From DATFTE01 sp963802575 (GTDB lineage: Bacteria > Acidobacteriota > Terriglobia > Terriglobales > Acidobacteriaceae): 64,000 nt of DNA. The stretch lies in NCBI GenBank assembly GCA_963802575.1, contig CAWDJF010000002.1, forward strand, positions 186,001 through 250,000, written 5' to 3'. Every line of letters begins with the position of its first letter. Within the stretch, counting starts at the first letter, position 1. Below, one piece after another: positions 1 to 7,168 of this stretch. The notes under the pieces were generated by a model that did no database searches, was not told where the DNA came from, and saw only the letters and a list, made by a program, of their open reading frames with translations. The position numbers were made by a program, and so were the translations under genes.

Positions 1-697
1 TGCTGACGAACCAGGGCATGCACGGACTCGAGCAGAAGTTGCGCCCCACCGCCCACGGGGACAATGCTCCGCTTTCGAATCCTGGATTCTGCAGCAGGTT
101 CTTGCCCGGCAAGTCGTTAGCCAGGCCTTTGGTCCCCAGCAGAATGCTGACGTCGTTGCGGGGCGATGCAGTCACGGCCTGATCGATCAATCCATCGCGA
201 TTGAAATCTCCGAATACGACGGACACCGACTGCCTTCCCGTCTGGTAAGTCTTTTGATTGCTCAGAAGCGTCACCAGAGCTCCCGAAACGCGCGAAGCGC
301 TCGTCTCTGAGTGCGATTGGAAGGTACCGTCGCCTCGCCCCAGCAGTAGGCTGACCGACTTCGTTCCGGCATTGCCGACGGCGATGTCGGCTCTGCCATC
401 ACCGTTGACGTCAGCCACAACGATGGAGCGTCCGTCGACGCCGATCGCGTAATCCACGCGGTCACGGAACGTGCCATCGCCCATGCCCGCCAGGACGCTG
501 ACCGTGTGATTGCTATTGACGACCGCGAGGTCCAGGTTCCCGTCGCCGTCGAAGTCTCCCGCAGCCACTGCCACCGGATGGCTCGCTGTGTTGAAATGGC
601 CCGCTGCCCGGAAACTGTTGGCGGAAGCCGGCACGATCAGGCAGACTGAAATGAGTGTGATGGTGAGTGTAGTGAACAACTGCTCCCGATGAGACAT
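1..697 (-). CDS. Secreted FG-GAP/VCBS repeat protein, C-terminal part beyond window
   Basis: Reading the reverse strand from the ATG at 697 gives an open frame of at least 232 residues that runs off the left edge. A GGAGGG ribosome site lies five bases before the ATG. Residues 1-26 form a signal peptide ending near PASA. Three FG-GAP/VCBS-type calcium loops follow: DFDGDGNLD at about 48, DVNGDGRAD at about 96 and DFNRDG at about 164. These are the repeats that build beta-propellers in secreted proteins. Around residues 204-210 the motif NPGFESG begins what looks like a carbohydrate-binding-like beta-sandwich. An extracellular adhesion or binding role is inferred; no catalytic motif is visible in the part present. 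It is transcribed divergently from infC. Confidence 0.8.
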   Translation of the reverse strand, partial: MSHREQLFTTLTITLISVCLIVPASANSFRAAGHFNTASHPVAVAAGDFDGDGNLDLAVVNSNHTVSVLAGMGDGTFRDRVDYAIGVDGRSIVVADVNGDGRADIAVGNAGTKSVSLLLGRGDGTFQSHSETSASRVSGALVTLLSNQKTYQTGRQSVSVVFGDFNRDGLIDQAVTASPRNDVSILLGTKGLANDLPGKNLLQNPGFESGALSPWAVGRNFCSSPCMPWFVS

Positions 698-921
698 TGA
701 AACCCTCCATTAACCACGGTTGATGTCGGTGAATGGTTGTTCCCCGGTCTCCCTTGGCCCTGTGAAAGGAACTGCCCCCTGGGTTCGCTCGCTGCTGGGT
801 TGACCTGGGGAAGGCTGTAAAAAGTGGCGAGATTGTGCTTCGAAGCGGCCTACTTGTCAACGCGAGAAGTTAGTCCAGAGAAGACCGGACTCCACGGCAG
901 GAAGGGTCTGCAACTCCATGA

Positions 922-927
922 TATAAT
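922..927 (+). promoter_or_regulatory. Candidate -10 box of the infC operon
   Basis: A perfect TATAAT lies 42 bases before the proposed infC start. No good -35 hexamer is visible at the usual distance, so the call rests on the -10 match and its position in the 270-base gap between divergent genes. The rest of the gap (698-921) shows nothing else I recognise. Confidence 0.45.
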
Positions 928-968
928 TTGCAATCCCTTTTCTATCGGAAGAGTGGACGGAGGCCCGT

Positions 969-1565
969 ATCGATAAACGTTTTATCCGCACGAACGAGCG
1001 TATTCGGGCGCGGGAAATCCGCGTGATTGACGATGAAGGGCAGCAAATCGGGATTCTGCCCCCTTACGAAGCGCTCAAAATGGCCCGCGAAAAGAACCTG
1101 GACCTGGTCGAGATTTCGCCCACCGCTACTCCCCCAGTCTGCAGAATCATGGACTACGGGAAATTTCTGTACCAGCAGGAAAAGAAAGAGCGCGAGGCGA
1201 AGAAGCATCAGAAGGTCATTACCGTCAAGGAAGTGAAGTTCCGCATTAACGTCGATGACCACGATTACGACACGAAGAAGAATCACGTCTTGCGGTTTCT
1301 GGACGAGGGAGACAAGGTCAAGGCGACCATCTTCTTCCGCGGTCGGGAAATGACGCGGACGGGGTTGGGCCGGCAGATCCTGGAGCGTCTGATTAAAGAC
1401 GTGCAGGAGCATGCGATCGTCGAGTTCCGACCGCGACAGGAAGGCAACACATTGCACGCGATCCTGGCGCCGAAGAAGACCGAAGTGCAACAAAAGCCGC
1501 ATAAGCCCGCGGAACCGAAGCAGGCGCAAGCTGCACCGCCGCCGCCGCGAGTGAATCAGGCGTAG
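969..1565 (+). CDS. infC: Translation initiation factor IF-3 (probable ATC start)
   Basis: IF-3 binds the 30S subunit, keeps it apart from 50S and checks start-codon pairing. The protein has the N-terminal IF3 domain (RTNERIRAREIRVIDDEG), a basic linker near KKEREAKKHQK and the C-terminal domain ending in FRPRQEGNTLHAILAPK, followed by a Pro/Ala-rich tail. The first ATG/GTG/TTG in frame is the GTG at 1023, but that would remove the conserved N-terminal helix. The frame stays open upstream, and an ATC at 969 follows CGGAGG (958-963) by five bases, giving 198 residues, normal for the family. Non-canonical AUU/AUC starts are known for infC and allow self-repression by IF-3. It is the first gene of infC-rpmI-rplT-pheS-pheT. 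Confidence 0.93.
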   Translation: MDKRFIRTNERIRAREIRVIDDEGQQIGILPPYEALKMAREKNLDLVEISPTATPPVCRIMDYGKFLYQQEKKEREAKKHQKVITVKEVKFRINVDDHDYDTKKNHVLRFLDEGDKVKATIFFRGREMTRTGLGRQILERLIKDVQEHAIVEFRPRQEGNTLHAILAPKKTEVQQKPHKPAEPKQAQAAPPPPRVNQA

Positions 1566-1575
1566 GAAAACCGCC

Positions 1576-1675
1576 TTTAGCTATTAGCTCTTAGCTCTTA
1601 GCCTTTAGCTCTTGCGCAACGGGAGCTGAAGGATTGTTTTGGCTAATGGCTAAGAGCTAAATGCTAAGAGCTTTT
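1576..1675. repeat. Inverted pair of heptamer arrays, word TAGCTCT
   Basis: The left arm (1576-1613) repeats TAGCTCT-like units every seven bases; the right arm (1641-1672) carries the reverse complement (GCTAAGA-type units). The pair can fold into a hairpin with a loop of about 27 bases and ends in a run of five T, just before the rpmI ribosome site. On the mRNA it looks like an intrinsic terminator or attenuator. Confidence 0.75.
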
Positions 1676-1684
1676 TGAGGAGTT

Positions 1685-1879
1685 ATGCCGAAACTAAAAA
1701 CACATAAAGGCGCTGCGAAGCGCTTCAAGAAAACAGCCACGGGGAAGGTGAAGCGCGGGCATTCGCATTTGCGCCACATCCTGACCTCGAAACCACATAA
1801 GCGGAAAAAGAAGCTGGGTCAGGGCGTTCTGGTGAGCGATGCCGATACGCCGAAGATCAAGCGGATGATTCCGTACTAG
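1685..1879 (+). CDS. rpmI: 50S ribosomal protein L35 (bL35)
   Basis: This 64-residue, strongly basic protein begins MPKLKTHKGAAKRFKKT and contains the RHILTSKPHKRKKKL stretch that defines L35, a small 23S rRNA-binding protein of the large subunit. The length is the family norm. GAGGAG lies just before the ATG, directly after the heptamer hairpin. It stands between infC and rplT in the conserved order, so it is expected to be co-transcribed and co-regulated with them. Confidence 0.97.
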   Translation: MPKLKTHKGAAKRFKKTATGKVKRGHSHLRHILTSKPHKRKKKLGQGVLVSDADTPKIKRMIPY

Positions 1880-2007
1880 TTCCGGTCGCTGGTCGCAGGT
1901 GGCCGGCGTGGAATTTTGGCGGAATTGCCGCCTTTGACTGCGAATTGATCGCGGTCCGGTGAGTGAAGAGGTTTGACCTTCCGGTCTCCTACCTCCAGCC
2001 GCCGATA
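1880..2007. repeat. Degenerate heptamer array, word GGTCGCN
   Basis: Immediately after the rpmI stop codon, units GGTCGCT, GGTCGCA and GGTGGCC follow at a seven-base period (about 1883-1904). Weaker related units occur at about 1975-2000 (GACCTTC, CGGTCTC, CTACCTC). This gap is also where an L20 autoregulatory leader can lie in other bacteria, but I could not recognise that structure. Confidence 0.4.
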
Positions 2008-2032
2008 CAACGAACGAGAAAAGGAGCAACAC

Positions 2033-2389
2033 ATGCCTCGTGTCAAACGTGGAACCAAACGCCGCGCCAAGCGGAAAAAGATATTAGACCGCGCGAGTGG
2101 TTACTTCCTCACAAAATCAAAACTGTACCGTTCCGCCAAGGAAGCGGTCGAGCGCGGGCTGAAGTTCGCCTACTCGGGCCGCAAGCAGAAGAAGCGCCAG
2201 TACCGCTCGCTCTGGATCGTGCGCATCGGCGCGGCCGCCAAGCTCAACGGGATGAGCTACAACCAGTTCATTCACGGTTTGAAGAAAGCCGGAGTGGAAC
2301 TGGATCGTAAGATTCTCGCGGACCTTGCGGTGAAGGATGCGGCGGCGTTTAAGAGTCTGGCGGAACAGGCGAAGAGCGCGCTGGCTTAA
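2033..2389 (+). CDS. rplT: 50S ribosomal protein L20 (bL20)
   Basis: L20 is an early assembly protein of the large subunit and in several bacteria represses its own operon. The sequence starts MPRVKRGTKRRAKRKKIL, has the FAYSGRKQKKRQYRSLWI core and ends in the helical domain with YNQFIHGLKKAGVELDRK. The frame is open for 20 codons further upstream, but the ATG at 2033 matches the family start and follows AAGGAG (2021-2026) by six bases. Length is 118 residues, as expected. Confidence 0.97.
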   Translation: MPRVKRGTKRRAKRKKILDRASGYFLTKSKLYRSAKEAVERGLKFAYSGRKQKKRQYRSLWIVRIGAAAKLNGMSYNQFIHGLKKAGVELDRKILADLAVKDAAAFKSLAEQAKSALA

Positions 2390-2397
2390 GCATTAGG

Positions 2398-2426
2398 CAG
2401 TCAGCACTCAGCATTCAGCATTCAGA
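2398..2426. repeat. Heptamer array, word CAGCAYT
   Basis: After the rplT stop, units CAGCACT, CAGCATT and CAGCATT follow at a seven-base period. No facing arm is visible here, unlike at most other loci. A palindromic repeat of the second family follows about 80 bases downstream. Confidence 0.65.
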
Positions 2427-2502
2427 CCCTTCGGCCGTATCGTCGATGCTTCCGCATTCGCTTATGCGCGATTGGGCCGAGGGCGGCGCTGAAATCCTTA
2501 CA

Positions 2503-2590
2503 CCTGTCATCCTGAGCGGAGTGATCGCGCGCGCAGCGCGCGATCACGCAGTCGAAGGATCCCTCTCGCGCTGGCAGCATTACGGACGCA
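2503..2590. repeat. Palindromic repeat with a perfect 12-bp hairpin, before pheS
   Basis: The segment contains TCATCCTGAGCGGAG and TCGAAGGATCC, the same words as the ~96-base repeats near 23, 25.9 and 27 kb. Between them lies a perfect inverted repeat with arms 2521-2532 and 2536-2547 (GTGATCGCGCGC and its complement) around a GCA loop. It lies in the rplT-pheS gap and could terminate or process the transcript. No T-run follows. Confidence 0.6.
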
Positions 2591-2620
2591 TCAGGGAATT
2601 CTGCCACTGATGAAAGCGAC

Positions 2621-3745
2621 ATGACATACAGCGTTCCTAAACTGACGGACTTCTCGGCGGCGGCGCTGGAAGCGGCGGGGCGCGAGCTTTTAGCTGCGCT
2701 CGAAGTTGAGGCTGCGTCAGTCGCGAACGAGAACGACTGGAAGATTTTTCGCGACCGGTGGATGGCGCGAAAGAATGGCGTGCTGACACTTCTCAATGAT
2801 CTGTGGTTGAAGGCTGCCCCGAAAGATTCCAAGCGCGCCGTGGGACAGCGGGTCAATGAGGTGAAGACGCGGGTCGAAGAAGGCGTCGAAGCTGCCTTGG
2901 TTCGAATCCAGAGTGGATCTGCGGCCTCCAAGATGGTTGCCGATCGACTGGATGTCACCCTCCCCGGCATTCGCCGTCCTCTCGGCGCCGAGCATCCGGT
3001 TATCAAAACCATGAACGAGATCGTTTCCGTCTTTCGCGATCTGGGGTATTCCGTGGAAGAAGGCCCTGTCGTTGAGACGGATTATTACAACTTCGAGGCT
3101 CTGAATTTCCCTCCCAACCATCCTGCTCGCGACATGCAGGACACGTTGTTCATCGCCAAGCAGGGTGGGAAGGCCCAGCGCGATAGACTCCTGCTGCGCA
3201 CACATACTTCCCCAGTGCAGATTCGCACCATGGAGAAGATGAAGCCTCCGTTGCGCATCGTGATTCCCGGGAAGGTGCATCGCAACGATCCTCCGGATGC
3301 GAGCCATTCGCCGATGTTTCACCAGGTCGAGGGCCTAGCGGTCGATACCAACATCACGTTCGGCGATCTCAAGGGCACGCTCGATCACGCGATGAAGGCC
3401 TTGTTCGGATCGAGCGTCAAGACGCACTTCCGTCCGTCGTTCTTTCCGTTTACCGAACCGAGCGCGGAGATGATGGTGTCTTGCTTCATTTGCGGAGGCA
3501 AAGGGCGGCGCGGGTCGGAGCCCTGCCGTCCCTGCAAGACCACCGGATGGATCGAGATTCTCGGATGCGGGATGGTCGATCCCAATGTGTTTGAGTTTGT
3601 GAAGGACAACGGATATGACCCGAGAAAAGTTTCGGGATTCGCCTTTGGCATGGGCGCGGACCGCATCGCGATTCTGAAGTATGGGGTCGATGATATTCAG
3701 TTGTTCTTTAATGGGGACGAGAGATTTTTGCAGCAGTGGAGATAG
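2621..3745 (+). CDS. pheS: Phenylalanine-tRNA ligase alpha subunit
   Basis: PheS is the catalytic chain of the (alpha-beta)2 enzyme that charges tRNA-Phe. The first ~100 residues form the coiled-coil arm. The class II aminoacyl-tRNA synthetase core follows: VVETDYYNFEALNFP with HPARD (motif 1 region), LLRTHTSPVQIRTM, the motif 2 part GKVHRNDPPDASHSPMFHQV, and motif 3 GFAFGMGADRIAILKYG at the end. Its 374 residues fit the family. The ATG at 2621 has only a weak GAAAG upstream. pheT follows after a 160-base gap filled with repeats. Confidence 0.96.
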   Translation: MTYSVPKLTDFSAAALEAAGRELLAALEVEAASVANENDWKIFRDRWMARKNGVLTLLNDLWLKAAPKDSKRAVGQRVNEVKTRVEEGVEAALVRIQSGSAASKMVADRLDVTLPGIRRPLGAEHPVIKTMNEIVSVFRDLGYSVEEGPVVETDYYNFEALNFPPNHPARDMQDTLFIAKQGGKAQRDRLLLRTHTSPVQIRTMEKMKPPLRIVIPGKVHRNDPPDASHSPMFHQVEGLAVDTNITFGDLKGTLDHAMKALFGSSVKTHFRPSFFPFTEPSAEMMVSCFICGGKGRRGSEPCRPCKTTGWIEILGCGMVDPNVFEFVKDNGYDPRKVSGFAFGMGADRIAILKYGVDDIQLFFNGDERFLQQWR

Positions 3746-3747
3746 AG

Positions 3748-3813
3748 CAGTACCCAGTACCCAGTACCCAGTACCCAGTACCCAGTACCCAGTACCGAGT
3801 ACCGAGTACCGAG
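3748..3813. repeat. Tandem heptamer array (CAGTACC x7, GAGTACC x2)
   Basis: Seven perfect copies of CAGTACC are followed by two of GAGTACC and a partial unit, starting three bases after the pheS stop codon. This is the cleanest example of the seven-base period in the window. Its word recurs as CGAGTAC near 10650. Confidence 0.9.
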
Positions 3814-3822
3814 AATAAGCAG

Positions 3823-3855
3823 ATTCCTCCCTTCGGTCGGAATGACAATGCTTAG
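3823..3855. repeat. Short repeat module, GCAGATTCC...GGAATGAC
   Basis: The words AGATTCCTCCCTTCGG and CGGAATGACA recur in modified form at 7113-7152 (GACTCCTCTGCGG, CGGAATGACA). It resembles one half of the palindromic repeat family and sits between two heptamer arrays. Confidence 0.45.
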
Positions 3856-3869
3856 AGGGGTTGGATTTT

Positions 3870-3903
3870 GCTGAGAGCTGACGGCTGAGAGCTGATAGCT
3901 GTT
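3870..3903. repeat. Heptamer array, word GCTGAGA, at the pheT start
   Basis: Units GCTGAGA, GCTGACG, GCTGAGA, GCTGATA and GCTG follow at a seven-base period and end three bases before the pheT ATG. The array therefore occupies the position of the ribosome site, and no clear Shine-Dalgarno sequence is left. Confidence 0.7.
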
Positions 3904-3905
3904 TT

Positions 3906-6011
3906 ATGAAACTTTCTCCTCAATGGTTGCGGGATTTTGTTGACCTGACCGTCGATGACGGGCGGTTGGCTGAGGATTTGACCTCCGTCGGCATCGCCGT
4001 CGAAGGGGTTTCCGGCCGCGGGGAGAATACGGTTTTTGAGATGGAGATCGGGACGAATCGTCCGGATGCGATGAATCATTATGGGGTAGCGCGCGAGGCC
4101 GCGGCGATTTATGACTTGCCGCTGAAGTCCATCACTCCCAAGCTTCCCTCAGCGGCTAAAGCCGGAGCTCATCCGCGTCCTAACGGCACGACTGAAGTCG
4201 TGCCCTTCCCGGGGGCGCCCCCGCAGAGCGCGGCCTTCCCGATCGAGATTCTTGCGAGGAAATTGTGTGCGCGGTTTACGGGGCGGGTTTTGCGCGGAGT
4301 GAAGATTCGGCCTTCGCCGGAGAAGATTGCGCGGCGAATTTCGTTGATGGATTCGCGTCCGATCAACAACGCCGTCGATGCTTCGAATTACACGCTGCTC
4401 GAGATGGGCAAGCCTACCCACGCCTACGATCTCGATTTGCTCGAGGGTGGGCGGATCATCGTTCGGCTGGCCGAAGAGGGTGAGACGCTCAAGACGCTCG
4501 ATGGCGTAGAACGCAAGCTGACGCCTGAAGATCTGGTCATCGCCGATGCCAAGCGTCCAGTGGGCCTCGCTGGAGTGATGGGCGGCTTCGACACCATGAT
4601 TACCGACAGGACGCGGAACATTTTGATCGAGTCGGCTTGGTTTGATCCCACGACCGTTCGGAAGATGGCGCGGCGGCATGCGCTGCATACGGATGCTTCC
4701 CATCGCTTCGAGCGCGGCGCGGATTTCGAATCGACGATTCTGTCGTGCGATCGCGTGGCGGAGTTGATTCTGGAATCGGGCGGCGGCGAATTGGTTGGCG
4801 ATGTTGTAGATGCAATTGCCATGCGCGTCGATCAGGCTCCCATCGCGATGAACTTGCCGGAAGTAGTACGCATTCTGGGCGAGCGGTTGCCGACGGAAGA
4901 GATTGTGCGGATTCTCGAGCACCTGGGATTTGAGCTGACGGCGGAGCGGCGCGATGCTTCCGAGTTTCGCGTGCAGATTCCCTCGTGGCGGCTGGATGTT
5001 TCGCGCGAGATTGATTTGATCGAAGAAATCGCGCGGGTGTACGGCTACGACAAGTTCCGCAACACCTTGCCAGCGTATGCCGGGGCGGTTGTCGAGTTGC
5101 CGGAGGCGGCGAAGGACCGGAAGATACGGACGTCGTTGCTGGGGCTGGGGTATGACGAAGCGGTGTCGCTGAGTTTCATCTCGAAGAACGATGCCGAGAA
5201 GTTTTCGGCCGCGATTGCGATGGAATTGGCGAATCCTATCAGCGACGAAGCTTCGGTGATGCGGACCTCGCTCGTGCCGGGCGTGCTGAACATGCTGGCG
5301 TACAACCTGAATCGTGGCACGAATGATGTCCGGCTCTTCGAGGCGGGGGCGATTTGGGAGGCTTCAGGAACCAAGGCAGCTGAGTTGAAACGCGCGTGCA
5401 TGGGACTGACCGGGAGCGCGGTTGTGCCAAGTGTGAATCAGCCGGCGCGCCTTTTGTCATTCTTTGACGTGAAAGGCGATGTGGAGACGCTGCTCGCGAT
5501 GTTCGCGCACAACTCGCTGCTCTTCGATGCGAATACTGCAGACTACTATCACCCAGGCCGTTCGGCACGGGCGGTGATGGATGGATCGACCGTGGCGCAG
5601 TTTGGGCAGGTGCATCCCGAAGTAGCCGCCGCGCGCAAGCTGCGGCAGGATGTGTTTCTGGCGGAGATTTATCTGGACCGACTCTATGTGCACGGGCTGC
5701 GCGAAGTGCGGTATGAAGCGTTGCCGAAGTATCCCGCGGTGGAGAGGGATTTCTCGTTTGTGTTTGATGATTCGGTCACGTTCGAGAAGATTTATCAGGC
5801 GGTGATGGGGCTCGGGTTGAATGAGTTGCGGGAGTTTGTGCCGGTGGAGATTTTCCGGGGTGGGAATGTGCCCGCCGGGAAATACTCGCTCTTGTTGCGG
5901 GCTACGTTTCAGTCTGGGGAGCGGACTTTGCGGGAAGAGGAAGTGGGAACCTGGTCTGCAGAATTGATCCGAGTTCTCGAAGGGTTGGGGGGAGTTTTGC
6001 GGGCGAGCTAA
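3906..6011 (+). CDS. pheT: Phenylalanine-tRNA ligase beta subunit lacking the EMAP-type tRNA-binding domain
   Basis: PheT partners PheS, edits mischarged Tyr-tRNA and anchors tRNA-Phe. The N-terminal B1 strand (MKLSPQWLRDFVDLTVDDG) passes directly into EMEIGTNRPDAMNHYGVARE. In typical bacterial PheT an OB-fold tRNA-binding domain of about 110 residues lies between these two elements, so the chain is 701 residues instead of roughly 790. The B3/B4 editing region (TGRVLRG... PTHAYD), the B5 region (SWRLDVSREIDLIEEIARVYGYD), the inactive synthetase-like core and the C-terminal FDX-ACB domain (KYPAVERDFSFVFDD) are present. Residues about 80-112 are a Pro/Ala-rich insert encoded by a palindromic repeat. 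It converges on rluD. Confidence 0.95.
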   Translation: MKLSPQWLRDFVDLTVDDGRLAEDLTSVGIAVEGVSGRGENTVFEMEIGTNRPDAMNHYGVAREAAAIYDLPLKSITPKLPSAAKAGAHPRPNGTTEVVPFPGAPPQSAAFPIEILARKLCARFTGRVLRGVKIRPSPEKIARRISLMDSRPINNAVDASNYTLLEMGKPTHAYDLDLLEGGRIIVRLAEEGETLKTLDGVERKLTPEDLVIADAKRPVGLAGVMGGFDTMITDRTRNILIESAWFDPTTVRKMARRHALHTDASHRFERGADFESTILSCDRVAELILESGGGELVGDVVDAIAMRVDQAPIAMNLPEVVRILGERLPTEEIVRILEHLGFELTAERRDASEFRVQIPSWRLDVSREIDLIEEIARVYGYDKFRNTLPAYAGAVVELPEAAKDRKIRTSLLGLGYDEAVSLSFISKNDAEKFSAAIAMELANPISDEASVMRTSLVPGVLNMLAYNLNRGTNDVRLFEAGAIWEASGTKAAELKRACMGLTGSAVVPSVNQPARLLSFFDVKGDVETLLAMFAHNSLLFDANTADYYHPGRSARAVMDGSTVAQFGQVHPEVAAARKLRQDVFLAEIYLDRLYVHGLREVRYEALPKYPAVERDFSFVFDDSVTFEKIYQAVMGLGLNELREFVPVEIFRGGNVPAGKYSLLLRATFQSGERTLREEEVGTWSAELIRVLEGLGGVLRAS
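4148..4212. repeat. Palindromic repeat carried in frame inside pheT
   Basis: The segment contains GCGGCTAAAGCCG-type pairing and a perfect hairpin, GGCACGACT (4185-4193) and AGTCGTGCC (4196-4204), followed by CTTCCC. The same element, as GGCACGGCGAGTCGTGCCC, occurs in non-coding DNA at 8065-8083. In pheT it is translated as low-complexity sequence without breaking the frame. Confidence 0.6.
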
Positions 6012-6016
6012 AGCAT

Positions 6017-6060
6017 TTAACCGCAAAGGGCGCTAAGGAAGGCCGCAAAGGACGCTAAGA
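6017..6060. repeat. Nonamer-type array (CGCAAAGGG/CGCTAAGGA) between pheT and rluD
   Basis: Units CGCAAAGGG, CGCTAAGGA, then CGCAAAGGA and CGCTAAGAA give a nine-base period with a four-base slip in the middle. The array overlaps the 3' end of rluD and supplies its last codons and stop. A related stretch lies at about 7071-7112. Confidence 0.6.
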
Positions 6061-7010
6061 AAACCGGTCAGTTCTTCCGGCAGATCTGTTGTGAATGACA
6101 GCGGTGCGCCCGTGCTCGGATGAGTAAGCCTTAGCGATTTGGCGTGGAGGAAATTGCGATCAAGCGAGATTGTTGGTGCGTTCTTCGCTTTGAGATCGTG
6201 CGGTGCGCCGTAGAGTGCATCTCCGACGACCGGATGTCCTAGCGATGAGAGGTGGACGCGGATCTGGTGGGTGCGTCCGGTGTCGATGCGGACTTCTACC
6301 AGCGAGACCTTTCCGTAGGGCGACTCCAGCTTTTGTTTGACTTCGTAGTGAGTGATGGCGTCGCGGCCTCCGGCGCCGCGTGTGGTCATGCGGATGCGGC
6401 GGACTGCGTCGCGTGCGATGCTGGTGTTGATGGTTCCCTTCTCGTTTTTCATCCATCCATGAACTAAGGCGACGTAAGTCTTCTTCACTTTGCGCTCGGC
6501 GAATTGGGTGGCAAGGCGTCGGTGAGCTTCGTCATTCTTTGCGACCACGATGAGGCCGCTGGTTTCCTTGTCGAGGCGATGAACGATTCCGGGGCGAAGT
6601 TCGCCTCCGACATCCGACAATTTTCCGAAGCGGTGCAGCAACGCGTTGACCAGTGTGCCGCGGTTGCGGTCGTCCTCGGTGGCTCCTGCGCCGGCGTGGA
6701 CCATCATGCCGGCCGGCTTGTTGATGATGGCGAGGTCGGCGTCTTCATAAACGATGTCGAGGGGGATGTCTTCGGCGATGGCGCGGAGCGGCGGCAACAC
6801 CACAGGGCCGAGAATCGAGATGCGTTCTCCACCACGGAGGCGGAGGGAGGGCTTGGAAACTTCTTCTTCGTTGATGCGGATTTGTTTGTCGGCGATGAGT
6901 TGCTGGATGCGCGCGCGGGAGGTGTGGTCGAGCTTTGTGGCGAGGAATTGGTCCAGGCGCTGGCCTGCGGCTTTGTCATCTACCGTCAGGAATTGGGGGT
7001 AGTCAGGCAT
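6033..7010 (-). CDS. rluD: Ribosomal large subunit pseudouridine synthase, RluD family
   Basis: The 325-residue protein has an N-terminal S4 RNA-binding domain (RLDQFLATKLDHTSRARIQQLI, with KQIRINEE) and a RluA-type catalytic domain. The active motif HRLDKETSG lies at residues 144-152, with Asp147 the expected nucleophile, followed by the GRTHQIRVHL motif. RluD makes pseudouridines in helix 69 of 23S rRNA; the exact target is inferred from family. The final residues (about SVLCGLP) and the stop codon are encoded by the intergenic nonamer repeat, so the native tail may have been replaced. It converges on pheT 21 bases away and lies downstream of lgt. Confidence 0.9.
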   Translation of the reverse strand: MPDYPQFLTVDDKAAGQRLDQFLATKLDHTSRARIQQLIADKQIRINEEEVSKPSLRLRGGERISILGPVVLPPLRAIAEDIPLDIVYEDADLAIINKPAGMMVHAGAGATEDDRNRGTLVNALLHRFGKLSDVGGELRPGIVHRLDKETSGLIVVAKNDEAHRRLATQFAERKVKKTYVALVHGWMKNEKGTINTSIARDAVRRIRMTTRGAGGRDAITHYEVKQKLESPYGKVSLVEVRIDTGRTHQIRVHLSSLGHPVVGDALYGAPHDLKAKNAPTISLDRNFLHAKSLRLTHPSTGAPLSFTTDLPEELTGFLSVLCGLP

Positions 7011-7036
7011 TGTGCCTAGTCAGTAAATCATAAGTG

Positions 7037-7152
7037 CGGGCTTCGGGCGTCGGGCTTCGGGAAAAGCCTTTGAACGCGGAGGTCGCTGAGAACAGCCGCG
7101 GAGGGCGCAAAAGAAAGCAGACTCCTCTGCGGCTTCGCCACTTCGGAATGAC
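7037..7152. repeat. Composite intergenic repeat: heptamers, nonamers, GGAATGAC module
   Basis: GGGCTTC, GGGCGTC and GGGCTTC at 7037-7061 keep the seven-base period. Nonamer-like words (ACGCGGAGG, GGGCGCAAA) follow at 7071-7112. A module ending in CGGAATGACA at 7113-7152 resembles the one at 3823-3855. It fills the lgt-rluD gap. Confidence 0.55.
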
Positions 7153-7168
7153 AAGAGTTAAGAGTTGA

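Noticed and set aside
3748..3813. Direct repeats as a CRISPR array
   Set aside because: Units are 7 bases with no spacers, and no cas genes are near.
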